Assembly: GCA_914767715.1 (NCBI GenBank)
Contig: OU612069.1
Coordinates: 1,364,001 to 1,428,000 of the forward strand
From: Membranipora membranacea
Lineage: Eukaryota; Bryozoa; Gymnolaemata; Cheilostomatida; Membraniporidae
Length of the DNA: 64,000 nucleotides
Direction: 5' to 3'
Positions 36,901-47,774 of the stretch are shown here, one piece after another. How positions within the stretch are numbered: position 1 is the first letter of the stretch; each line of letters opens with the position of its first letter. The notes under the pieces are model-generated. The model saw nothing but the letters and a program-made list of their open reading frames with translations. It made no database searches and was not told the origin of the DNA. The translations under genes and the position numbers were made by a program.

Positions 36901-39900
36901 ACAAGCAACTGTTCAGATTTGATAAAACACTCTAATGATGGACAAAAAGAAAGTTCTTCAAAATTAATGGTAGATGGGATGGACTCTTTCCTCTCTTGAT
37001 GAATGATCACTCTGCTTCTTAAACAATTAAAAATATTACCTCTCTGAGTAATATAAAAAATACCTTGCACTCTTCTCAGGATAACCTCATAATGATAACT
37101 TTCCTACAACAGCCATGTAAACTGTAATGTGCTCATTGCAATACCCTAAAGCAATGCATGGAACAGGTGATCTGTATAAACTTTCTTGAAGATTTGAATT
37201 GAAATCTTATGGTGTGTCCTAGAACCTACAGAATGAAGCGCTGCACTACACTGCACTGTGTCATACTTGGATAAGATAGTGGTGGGGACCAGGCTCCCAT
37301 ATCAAATTTAACTCAAAATTTCATCCTAAATAACTCTACCCATTTATATACTTTCATTATTGGATGCAAATTATCAGGGCATTCTAGAAATTCTTTCAAC
37401 TGTTGTTATTTGATTATTCACTGCCAGTGTCAGAGATGAGAGGGAACTGAGCACTCACAAAAAATATGGAGGGGATCACTTAGAAAGCAGATCCAACTGG
37501 ATTCTGTGCAAAAAACTGTGTGAGCATTTCTCTTCTTGACCGGATACTGATCATTTTATTATCAATTATACCAATGCCAATACCTATACCTATATTTCTG
37601 CAGAAATTTTACGCTCAACATGCATAGATTTGTATAATTTGATGAAGATAATGCTAGAGATTCACCTGTGGACTGCATTGCGGTCAGTTGGAACTTTGTC
37701 CGCCCAGAGAGTAGAGTTCCTACAAAGAAATAAGTCCACTTAGACCACTGTTTACTACTGCATTGGTCATTACAGTTATAAAATTGTGCTGGTGAGAGCG
37801 GTTCATATCACATTTATTGTTGGTTATCACAATAATTCCTCATTGATTGTTGTATAAATCAGTCTCACCTTTTTCTTTATCTTTCTTTCTTGATCTTCGG
37901 AGTGACTAGAACAAAAGCACATCAATAGAGGATGTCAGTTTGAAAGATATTCAGCAAGGCTTTTCTATATATTTCAGGGTTTTACACCCACACTAAGACG
38001 AAAGATTGAGGAAATCTGGTTAAATTTAGATAGGTTTAATTCGGTCCTATTTCTGAACCCCATGATCATACACATCAATCTATCATCACACATACATACA
38101 TACACACGCACAAAAGTGCATACACACACAAACAGGACCTAATATATCAACCAAATTGAGATCTGAAGCAGTTGGAGGCTCAGTAGCCAGAAATTCGATC
38201 AAACCGAGCCGACACACATCTGCATCATGAAAAGTGTGCTGATTGACATGAGCAATGACTCTTTAATAAGAGATCAAAAAGATAATTCATGTCAGCGGAT
38301 GAAAATAACAGGATATCTTTAGAGCGTTCCATGTTCAGTTATGCGTTTATCCTGATCAATCTGTAATACTTCATATCATGAAGTGAATAATTTGTCCAAC
38401 TTATTTATTGAATTTTGGAGTGGAATCTCTGTTTGTGACAGACAGCACAGCCGAAATTTCTGATGAGTGAAAATCACATTGTTATTTTTTTCTCTGTTTA
38501 GAATGATATTTTCAAAGGCTCTATCAAATGCAAAATGAAGAATACATAGCAGGAAAGTGATTATTCTGTAATTTTGCTTAGACAGAGCTCAGCCCCTCTA
38601 ACACCTACCAGCAATCAGCACTCACCTTTCTAATCTGCATCATCAGACTTCTGCCTTTTCTTTGAATTGTAAATGAAGTCGTTTCATCATCGGTTCCATC
38701 ATGTTCATTCCTGTGAGGTCCTTTTGAAAAAAAAGAGATAAATTTTAATGAAAAGCCTCTCTCTGAATCTAGGAATTAGTCAACTTTTGACACACAAGAA
38801 TTGATCGAATTTCATTGGTACAGAAAATCTACAGCATCATATTAATTTGATATTTCCAGCTAATGTGTAAGCAGAGCAGAAATCGTAAGAACACCACACA
38901 AACCTGAGAAGTTGAGCTCTAGTGCCTCCGTGTCATGTAAAAAGTCAACAGACACTGCATACTTATTCTTGCTGATGCTTGTAGATGAAATTCCCCTGTT
39001 TGTCTCTTCCAAGGAATTATTGTTACCGTTATTGGCAGTCAGAGGCATGTTGGAGTTCTGCAAATATACAAATGTTCTCTAATAAGAAAATCACGAAATA
39101 ATTTAAAAGAAAAATAGTAAAAAGACAAAAAAATGTTCTTTTTCTTTGTTCAGTAAAGTGGCATTTGAAATTCATCTGAATTGGTAAACAAGGTATATAG
39201 ATCAGACTGATGAAGTAAATAAAAAAAAACACAAAATTTGCCATAGAGGTTGTGAAAATTCATCATTGTTCTCAAAACTTATTTCAATATACCTCATGGA
39301 ATGCTAAGTCATCTGAAGACTGAGTGATATTTTCATCACCTGCATTAAAAATGAAAAAGAACAAAATATTAGAGTTATGTATGAGTCGAAACACAATATT
39401 AACAAATAGAAATAAGGATTGTACAAAAAAAGAAATAGAGTAAACAATAGCAGTTTTGATGTGGGTAAAACTGTCTTATGGCTAAAATATCAAGGGGTGC
39501 GTCCTTGAGGCAAAACTGGCTGGATAATAAGCATAGCACAAGTCCTAGCTTATCTTTGATCTAAGATTTAGGCTCTAGGATTTTCTAAGCGATGCAATTG
39601 CAGACCCAGAGGTTTCTAGTGTGGCAACTCAACAGAAATATCAAATTTCGTGTTATTTGATGAATTTATGCATTTAGAAATACTGAAACTTACTGCTTTT
39701 TAAAAATCCTACCAGGATGACCTTGAGAAAGCAATTTATGGTACATGGCCTATGATTTCATATTTTGTTCAATTATTAGCTGAGCGCAAACACCCTCAAC
39801 ACAACAAAAAAGTTTTTCTTGGTAACTACAAACCACAAAACCAAACAAGTCAATGTTTAGATTCGAAGAGGATTCAAATTGTCCATCAAATTTGGAAAGG

Positions 39901-42399
39901 TCTTAAATACACACTAGTATGCAGTCATAGTTTGCCAGGTGCCAATGTTACAAGTTCGTGACACGTCACAAGGAAATATGAATATACGAATCCAATCAAT
40001 CGAATCAATCCAAAGCAGTTTTGATTGTTTTAAAAACGCTGACAAGCCAATAATTTTTACTAATGTTCAAAAGAGAATAAAACTAAGTTTTATGTTGTCT
40101 TGGTCAGATTTTCTTTGCTTTTGTCTGTTTTTGATATTAAAAAGTTGTTTAGGGTGTATGTGGGTTATGGTGCATCAGGGGTGTCACAATCGTGGGTTTG
40201 AGGTTGTTATGTACAATACAAGAGTTTATGGAGATTGTGGGATTCAAGTATAATATAAATAACATTGGATTAAATTCGATGAATTGTTAAACTCAATTCA
40301 GGCCTTTTTACATTTAATTCACAGCAGATAGGTTTAATTTTATCCGGCTTTCTGGGCCACGGTATTGGAGTGTTCGGATATATTTATTCATATTATACAT
40401 TGAATCTGGAGTTCTCGAAAAAAAAAACAAATATTTTGTGAAATTATTTTTTAAAAGTTGGCTAAAATTATCCAAAATGCATTTTTTGCATTTGCCAAAC
40501 AACAATTCAAATTTGAGTATCATGTTTCAAATGTAGCCGGAGTTGTGTATGTATAAGCAGGAACTCATGTAATAGTGATATGCAGTGCAATAGGCAAGCA
40601 AAGCTGCACTGATAGAGTTCACTTCATGTACATACCCTCTGTTCTTTTTTTACTAAGTAACTACAACAGAAACAAAAATAGGTATTATAAATCAACGTGT
40701 AGTAAAATTTAATGTCATGAATTTGTAAAAAAGCCTATTCAGACTGATCACGTGTTCACAACATAATATTCATATTATTTGCAAAATCTCAGCGTATATC
40801 TAAGAATTTTGGTAATCCAGTAGAGATCATATCAAGGCAGGTTGAGTTGGTGGACATTGGTTCTCATAGTACCCAATTCATCACAAGAATTGTCAACCAA
40901 TTACTTGTATTTTGTCATACCTTAACATCTGACATGTACAAAGATGGTTACAAGACTGGGGTAGGATAAAACACAATTTGTTGTTGACTAGACATTATAT
41001 GTCATAGGCTTAACACAACCAACAACAGGTCATCATAGGATAGTATTTACAGGTTATTGGTAGCCTTAGTAGTAGCCTGTGTTGACAAACTTGACATTTT
41101 TCATGAAAGTGAGACAGGATATCAGATCGGATCGTGATCTGACTAATGCATGTCTCCAGTCTACCCTAGACCATGCATCCCACCAGGTCTCATATATCCC
41201 TTTAAAAACGTAACTCCGCTCACTGACATGTCATAAAACTATATATTTTCCTGGCCTCATAACGATATATCCATTCTTGTTAATAACATGAGCTGGTGAC
41301 ACTAACATCTGCCACTCAGTTATAACCCATCTTACTGAACATAAAAGTAACACATATTTTCCTTCATCTTCTTTGCTCTTTGGTGACAAACATTCAGAAA
41401 GTTTTCAGATAAACAGATAAACATGAGAGCAAAGTCAAAATAGTTTGGATACGAGCTAAGTACCATCCAACAACTTGTTATGGTAATTGTAGCGTCAATA
41501 CATTGACGGCTGTTTGTTTCAAAGTTTCAGCTCAATATTCAACTATCGAACACAAAAAGGTTTTTTGAGGGCAAACTGAGAGATGACAGCTCAGCTTAAT
41601 CTAGATCGAAATACCCATTGAATCAGTGTGATTATCTTCCACTATCCCCTGAATTGGCTTGTGGTTAACATTTATTTCATAAATCAGATATGTGGTATGT
41701 ATGAGTGTAATTTAAGTAGGTACTCAAACTCCACCCAGGAGGTTTTTTTCTTCTAATTGCTTCTTTTATTATTCCGTACATGCCTTATCCTGCATACTTG
41801 AACTGAACACCCGCCATAGTGACAAAATTTCAGTTGATTGATGGCTTTTTCTAAATAGATATGCCATCGAGCTTTCAATGAATTTTCAAGTACTGAGATT
41901 TCGAGCCATAGCCTCGCTATCACTTCACCTCAATATAGTCTAAGTGTTCAGACGACTGCGAGTGCGTGTTTGTGGCGCTGCATTATCAAAACATTCGTTA
42001 TTTGATGTCACAAACACGTTTTTGTAGCCATCTGGGCAATTTGACTAAGCACGATAATATTGTTCAAGAAAAGTCTCATAAGAAGATATTTCATCACTAG
42101 CAAAAAGTACCTCAGAAGTAGCAGTGGTGACAATTATTCACAATAAACATAATTTTTACCCAGAAGTGCCATGAACTTTCTCGGTGTCAAGATAGTGCCT
42201 AACTACTGCGGAACTAGGTGCCAGACTATATATTGCATTGGTTTTTCGGTAGACACTTTTAGCATTTTCATTGAGATTTCACAAATTGAAGTGAGTCCTA
42301 GCATACCTTGGTAACGTTTGATTTAAATCTTTGGTATATTGTTCTCTTCTTTTCACCCTCTTCCTTTGATGCCGAGTCTGCCCGCCTTGATTTCCCCAT
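27696..42399 (-). CDS. 19-exon gene for a low-complexity, C-terminally membrane-anchored protein
   Basis: Exons in transcript order: 42307-42399 (ATG), 40636-40660, 39293-39339, 38904-39057, 38626-38720, 37869-37905, 37666-37719, 36795-36856, 35248-35335, 34118-34173, 33612-33654, 33296-33360, 32864-32951, 32370-32464, 30081-30123, 29770-29834, 29296-29368, 28832-28941 and 27696-27938 (stop). All have GT-AG borders and the lengths sum to 1536 nt, one open frame of 511 codons plus stop. The N-terminus is basic (MGKSRRADSASKEEGEKKRT). The middle is hydrophilic, rich in Ser, Thr, Asn, Lys and Glu, and likely disordered. The last exon ends WDAMGSNKAFSLFALLFLLL then GLICLPTTISFD, a single hydrophobic helix within about 25 residues of the C-terminus, as in tail-anchored proteins. 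I recognise no family. The weakest junction is the donor GTTGGT after 28832. Exons between 40660 and 42307 could have been missed. Confidence 0.7.
28235..28284 (-). repeat. tRNA-like SINE fragment
   Basis: The minus strand has an A-box-like TAGCTCAGTTGGTAAAGG and a B-box-like GGTTCAAAATC at tRNA-like spacing. Without a proper cloverleaf it reads as a tRNA-derived SINE or tRNA pseudogene. Confidence 0.45.
28491..28717 (-). CDS. possible alternative terminal exon with a different membrane helix
   Basis: Open from an acceptor CTCACTAG (28718-28719) to a stop at 28491, 227 nt, phase 1 in. It encodes TLNEMMKETAKQVGLYSRK followed by a hydrophobic helix MCYAIVVALLLYVGFGVICS. The phase fits an earlier GTACCA donor inside the upstream exon (28832-28941), so an isoform ending here is possible. 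It does not fit in frame between its neighbours as an internal exon. Chance ORF remains possible. Confidence 0.3.
31155..31858. mobile_element. palindromic element, truncated copy
   Basis: About 700 bp, largely self-inverted: GCATGTCATAATTAGTGGA near 31212 and its near reverse complement near 31782, TGCGGCCAACAACGGTTGCA near 31270 and its complement near 31720. It is the same family as 61873-62741. It lies within an intron of the 19-exon gene. No ORF. Confidence 0.75.
35699..36434. mobile_element. foldback element with about 190-310-bp arms
   Basis: The left arm starts AAAGATCTCCTAGCAGGG and the right arm ends CCCTGCTAGGAGATCTTT. Homology continues inward (CATGCCTCAGTTGA…TCAACTGAGGCATG) and on through GGCTAATAACTAAGCATAAG and its complement to about 36010 and 36181. 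It sits in an intron of the 19-exon gene. No transposase seen. Confidence 0.8.
35908..35951. mobile_element. 30-bp palindromic insertion with 7-bp TSD
   Basis: 35915-35944 is a perfect palindrome (half-site CACAGAGTAAGGATA) flanked on both sides by ATTATAT (35908-35914 and 35945-35951). The other arm of the surrounding foldback has the same flanking sequence with a single ATTATAT (reverse strand, 36242-36248) and no palindrome. This is therefore a real insertion with a preserved empty site. The half-site matches the ends of the 704-bp element at 45142-45845. Confidence 0.85.
38904..39057 (-). CDS. tail-anchored-protein gene, Asn/Ser-rich exon
   Basis: 154 nt, phase 0 to 1. It encodes NSNMPLTANNGNNNSLEETN and ends YAVSVDFLHDTEALELNFS. 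It is the largest internal exon and a typical example of the hydrophilic repeated style, with no recognised domain. Confidence 0.65.
42199..42242 (+). repeat. short dispersed repeat, copy 2
   Basis: Matches 24480-24524, sharing GCCAGACTATATATTGCATT. It lies just before the first coding exon of the 19-exon gene in transcript direction reversed, that is, in its first intron. Confidence 0.6.
42307..42399 (-). CDS. tail-anchored-protein gene, first coding exon
   Basis: 31 codons from the ATG (42397-42399) to donor GTATGC, phase 0. It encodes MGKSRRADSASKEEGEKKRT and a basic remainder. A TTTTTTTAG acceptor-like tract ends 6 nt before the ATG, so an upstream untranslated exon is likely. Confidence 0.6.
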
Positions 42400-43086
42400 C
42401 TTTCTCTAAAAAAACCAAATTCCAATATGGATTTTGTATTAGATGACGGAACTTAAGAAGAGATTTCAACTGATATTGTGTAGCATTTCTCTCGTACCAT
42501 TGATCATAGCACCTTTATTCCATGATAATAGGAACGAGATAAGTTGCAAGTAGGAGATTCAGGAGATTAAAGAAGTTTGCATAACTCACAATGAAAAATG
42601 GTGCATTGACTATTGATAATTGAAAGAAGTGTCCGGCTTACATATTTGATTTTTAATTAGGGTTTAAACCACTAGGTGGCTCAATATTACTCATGCATCA
42701 CATTATTCTCTGATTCTTCACCTCCGTGATGATATGCTTCTTTAAAAAATTGGTCCACTGTAAGTGCATTATATATCTATCGCAGTAGAGGCCTTCCTAA
42801 AAACGCTCGCATAAAATTAACCCTGAAAAGGGTGTGATATTTGACGTCACAGAGCTGTTAGTGCGCTGTGTTGATAGAAATTCCTCAACAACTTTAGCTA
42901 AGTAGGTCACGCATCAACATCTTTGTTGACTACACACAGTATCCTAGTGGATGCGGTTATGTCTACATGGCCAATGTTTTATAATCTTTGACAAGGCTCT
43001 CCCCACATAAAATATCACATTGCTGTCAAAACAAACATTATTGCGGCTCATAATAAATTACCTCATAGATGACTGCAAAATATGCT

Positions 43087-43110
43087 CACAGAGTAAGGAT
43101 ATATCCTTAA
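43087..43110. mobile_element. broken copy of the CACAGAG-end palindrome
   Basis: CACAGAGTAAGGATATATCC is present, but the second half is cut off after CCTTAA, exactly where another inverted-repeat element begins (43110). Confidence 0.6.
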
Positions 43111-43485
43111 GGGCCTGCTATACAGGCCGATGTTTGGCATCTATTAGCATCGCAGAGGCTACGATGGGATCAACCTGTGCTCAACGATGTGCATCGTATG
43201 CATCTATAGGCAACACCGGTCTGTTGGCGTTTCAGTCGACTTAGTCGGTCGATCCTCTCTTTTCATTGGCTGATGGGCTTATAGCAGTAACGCCCAAAAA
43301 GTATATGGACTATTATTGTCTGTGATTGGTTAATAATGAGTCATGATTGTTAAATGGCCATATTGGGATATATAATCAGTCGACCACAACGTTGGCTGCA
43401 TCTGTACGTGTAGCACATGTTACGATATTAGCATCGAGCACAGGTTGTTTGTAAGATGCAAAACATCGGCCCATGTAGCATGGCC
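43110..43485. mobile_element. inverted-repeat element, about 376 bp
   Basis: The ends pair: GGGCCTGCTATACAGGCCGA (left) against the complement of TCGGCCCATGTAGCATGGCC (right). A second pair lies inside (AACCTGTGCTC near 43171 and GAGCACAGGTT near 43437). No ORF and no clear target duplication. Confidence 0.65.
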
Positions 43486-44954
43486 ATTTTTGGCAAAATA
43501 TTTCGATGGCAATAATGTCGTCAGATAACTGATGTTATCCAAGTGGCGAATCTGTTGATTCAGAAAATGAAGCTTCTGGGGCCATTATAGGGGAAAAGGG
43601 GAGGCAACTGATGGTGAAGGAATATGTTTCTTCACAAGAACTGACCGTGGAGGATATGCATGCAGAGGTAGGCTTGTTTCTCAAGCGGAATGACAATAAT
43701 ATTTCAATGGACATTACAATAATTGATGACAAATAGATTTTGATTTACATAACCAGCAAAAATTTGTGTCTTGGTTGATGTTTTGTGTTCTGGCCATTTT
43801 TTACAAAAAATCAAGAATCTTTGTCACAGTTAGCCGCAGCACAGTATTTTTCGGATTTACCTCGGCTCGCCATCTACCCAGCACATTATTTAGAATTTTA
43901 TCATCACATAGAATTTTAGTCTGCTGATAAAGTTTTATCAATTAAAAATCTCCAATTATAAATATACAATGGATGGCAAACAGCAGGTCCTCACCGAAAG
44001 TTCACATAATTATACATAAGGCATACTATAAGCTGGTCAGTTTCAAGAATATGAGAACAGTAACACAGTTAATGTCTAAAGCTTTATCTGAAGTCTAAAG
44101 CTATAACATATTGGAATGCTAAAGTCTAAAAATTCTTGATCTCCTTTCCCTTCGCCTTATTTTCACTAACTTTGTGCAGTCGATGACTCAGCTATCGCTG
44201 GGTTATTTTATTATCTGACCTGCGTCTTACCTCAGTTTATAGTATGTGTCATCTATTCTAAATCGAACACACACACACTGCCGTGCTTGTTGTAATATAA
44301 AATCCCAAGTTTGTTTACTTAGCCAGTGGATCTCAGTGGAGTATTGTATTCAATGGGGGCCTTTCATAGAATACCTTACTTCACAATAGCCTTAGTTGGG
44401 TGCTCTGTGTTGACCTACATTTGCAGAAATCACACAAATAAGCTGACTTTTTAGGCCATCATATCTCAAATTTGGGGATGGGGATGCCAGTGCCCTTCCA
44501 TGAGGTTGCATTTGAGATGTGGGTGCATAGGCTCATAGTGGAAAATGAAAATCAGCACCATGGATTTTCTGCTGTATTGAATACAAGATAGCTCTGTTTG
44601 TTTTGATTTTACAATAGGCTGATCACTCAAACAGCTCTCTGACGTCACAAAACGTTAGCCTGGCTTGATGTGAGCGTTTTCGGGAAGGCCTCTACTGCGA
44701 TAGATATAAAATGCACTAAGAGTGGACCAATTTTCTAAAGAAGCACATCATTATGGAGCTGAAGAATCAGAGAATAATTTGATACATGAATAAAATTGAT
44801 CCACCTAGTTGTTTAAATTTTAAAATAGCGGGGGGGGGGCAATCATCATGGTCGATTGAATTCTATGTGTGCATCGAGTGCTAGTTTATGTCTATTTTAC
44901 ATTTAGGTATGTAAGATAAACAATTCTGACTAAGAACATATTAGTTTCTTGCAT

Positions 44955-44955
<1 letters not shown>

Positions 44956-44990
<35 letters not shown>
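44956..44990. repeat. CA microsatellite
   Basis: About 17 CA units after GCATG. A shorter related tract with the same upstream flank (AACATATTAGTTTCTTGCAT) occurs at about 46738-46770, so this is a duplicated segment. Confidence 0.9.
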
Positions 44991-44993
<3 letters not shown>

Positions 44994-45134
44994 TCCAAGT
45001 TAAATTTGTGTCTGTTGTCTGGGTGCCGCATTGAGTAGCAAATATTTTCTTAGCTTTTTCAGTTTGCACAATCATAGAAATTCAGCCAGATTATTTTATA
45101 GTCTATTTGAACTAGTGTGGTTTAAATGTAGTTG

Positions 45135-45852
45135 ATTATGTCACAGAGTAAGGATAAGCAGAGGGGACACTTCAATGATCGTTATAGTGCCTGCGGGTTT
45201 TTGATTCACTGGGGGAAAATTGTGCACAGCTGGATGCCAAAAACTCATTATCTCTATATGTTATAATGGCATTTTTCTTGCAGACATCCCTACCTTTGAT
45301 GGGCCATAATTCATTCTGTATTTATCCTAAAGACTGATTTCCAACTTTGCTGGAATGTCCAAGCTTCAAGCTATACACCATATTATTGTCATTTTTTGCT
45401 AGGATTCATAGGCTAAGAGTAATCCAGGTTTTTAAAATGAGTTTTGTCATATAGATTTACGTGTGACAATTGATAGACGGCTGGTCATCAAAATTAGGAA
45501 ATGTCCGTGCATTGACCTAAGCCCTATATAAATCTATATGATAAAACTCATTTTAAAAACCTGGATTACTCATAGCCTATGTATCCTAGCAAAAAATGAC
45601 AATAATATGGTGTATAGCTTGAAGATTGGACATTTCAGAAAAGTTAGAAATCAGTCTTTAGGATAAATACAGAATGAATTATGACCTATCAAAGGTGGCT
45701 ATGTCTGCATGACAAAACTCCACTGTTACTTATATATATTCTGAAATTGGCAGGTGGCCAGATTGATGAATTTCCCCCAGTGGATAAAAACCGCAGGCAC
45801 TATAACGATCATTGAAGTGTCCCCTCTGCTTATCCTTACTCTGTGATTATGT
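45135..45852. mobile_element. 704-bp inverted-repeat transposon with 7-bp TSD
   Basis: 45142-45845 has about 75-bp terminal inverted repeats (CACAGAGTAAGGATAAGCAG at the left, CTGCTTATCCTTACTCTGTG at the right), flanked by ATTATGT on both sides. The inside is also largely palindromic (AATCCAGGTTTTTAAAATGA and its complement). No transposase, so non-autonomous. Its ends define the family of the 30-bp palindrome at 35.9 kb. Confidence 0.85.
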
Positions 45853-47708
45853 TAACCCGTGTGTCGCCAGTACCGTTTCAACTCAGCCAAGCATTACTAA
45901 TTCCATTGCATCATATGTCATGAAGCAATCTTTGGCAATTCTCCTGTTTCATCTTAGTGATAAATTCATGCACAGTATGTATACCATCCCTCTGCCTGCC
46001 TGCCAATCCCGTCCATGCCTGTTGTCAAATTGTGATTCTCGAAACGTGATTGGCAAGATGAGATTGGCAAGGTTATTAACCACTGTACACTATACTGATG
46101 CCTACTTACCAGTTGTACAAAAAACAAGTTGTGTCTAAATACCAGTGCATTCAACATGTCATTGACATATTCCTAGAAAATATAACCAAAGAAGTTAAAG
46201 CCACAATATATTTTTCACGTGTATATTATCTGACAGTCTTGAGTTGCTCAGTTTGAGTGGCGGTAGGCACAAGACACAAACATGCATGAGAATTAAATTA
46301 TCTTGATTGAAAATTCAACTAGGATAAGGAATAACTGTGGTCAAAACTCCAAATGAATCCCTTACTATCTCGCTTATTAATCCAACTGGCCATTTGTTTC
46401 CAAAAAAAGTATTGTCAAGCTATGAACGATCTGATAGTGGTAATGTGAGCTCTGACGGAGAGCAAGCTCTGACAAATTCACAAACAAATTTAGTATGCAT
46501 TAAATATAAAATCAAAATTTTAAAATGCAATATTGGTTTCAATACAATTTACGCCAAGTCAGTGGAAGAACTTTGTCAATCCGATAACTGGTGAGGTGTT
46601 CAGATCTTATAGCGATACCCATATATGAATCATCATTAGTGAATACCACGCTTGCACCGCGTGCTAGCTGATGTCTATCTTACATTTAGGTATGCAAGAT
46701 AATAAATTCTGACTAAGAACATATTAGTTTCTTGCATGCACACACACACACAAACAGCAAACACACACGTTTGCTAGATAGAATTGTATTTATAATCTAG
46801 TGTTCAAGTCAAATTTGTGTCACCTGTTTGGACAACTGCATAAGGTAGCTAAATACTTTCTTAGCCTTTTTTCGACAAGTTTGCGCAATCATAGACGCTC
46901 AGTCAAATTATCCTGTAGTCAATTTGAACTAGTGTTGTTTGAATATACGCCATAATAATATCAACTCAGCCTAGCATCTTTCATTCAATTGAATTAGATT
47001 CTGGAGCTAGCTTTGCCAGGGACCCGTATATAACAGACTGGTTTTATAAGTCTGAACAACTTGTCAGATGTTTATTCTTCTGAAACAGATCAAAATAGTG
47101 GATAGGATTTGCGCCTCATCCATTTGCAGGTCACAGCATCTGTTTAGTTTTGAAAAATCAAAGTTTTGAGTTTTTCATTTATTCGAGACACATTTTTGGA
47201 TATGGTATGTTGTCCCATATGGAATAATGTCAAATCTGGCATTATATCCACTGGTATTTTGACATATTATCTGGCATTTCATCTTGGAATTGTGTCACTT
47301 GCGTGTTGTGCAGTGGTGCCGGATGGGACACTTTATATTGTATCACTAGTCAAGAGATAGGCCTATTCGACTGGGATAATTCGTATATAATGTAAAAAAT
47401 ATACAAATATTAAAATATACAGCCCTTATGCGAAGATGCCAAACGCTATCAGATCCAGTCTTGACCCCAGGAGGCAATAACTGTCGGTCAGGACCAGATT
47501 CCATTCCTGTTCCCTCAAGCTCTGGCTAAGCACTAACCCTAATTTACTGAATATACTGTGAAGAACTGGCTAATCTTACGTAATTCTGATTGGTGTTGGT
47601 AACAAGGATGTATAGGACTCACTAACTCTGAATATGTCTCCTAGCAAAGTCAAAGTGGTAAGCTTCTGTCACAGTCAGCTTATAATAGATCCAGTTACTA
47701 GTCAAACT

Positions 47709-47774
47709 GGGGAAACCTACCTTGTCACGCTTCAAAATAAACAAATAGCAGCGTGACAAGGATGGGGAATCCCC
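47709..47774. repeat. imperfect hairpin
   Basis: CCTTGTCACGC at 47720-47730 pairs with GCGTGACAAGG at 47751-47761, extended by GGGGAAA and ATCCCC flanks. Confidence 0.55.
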
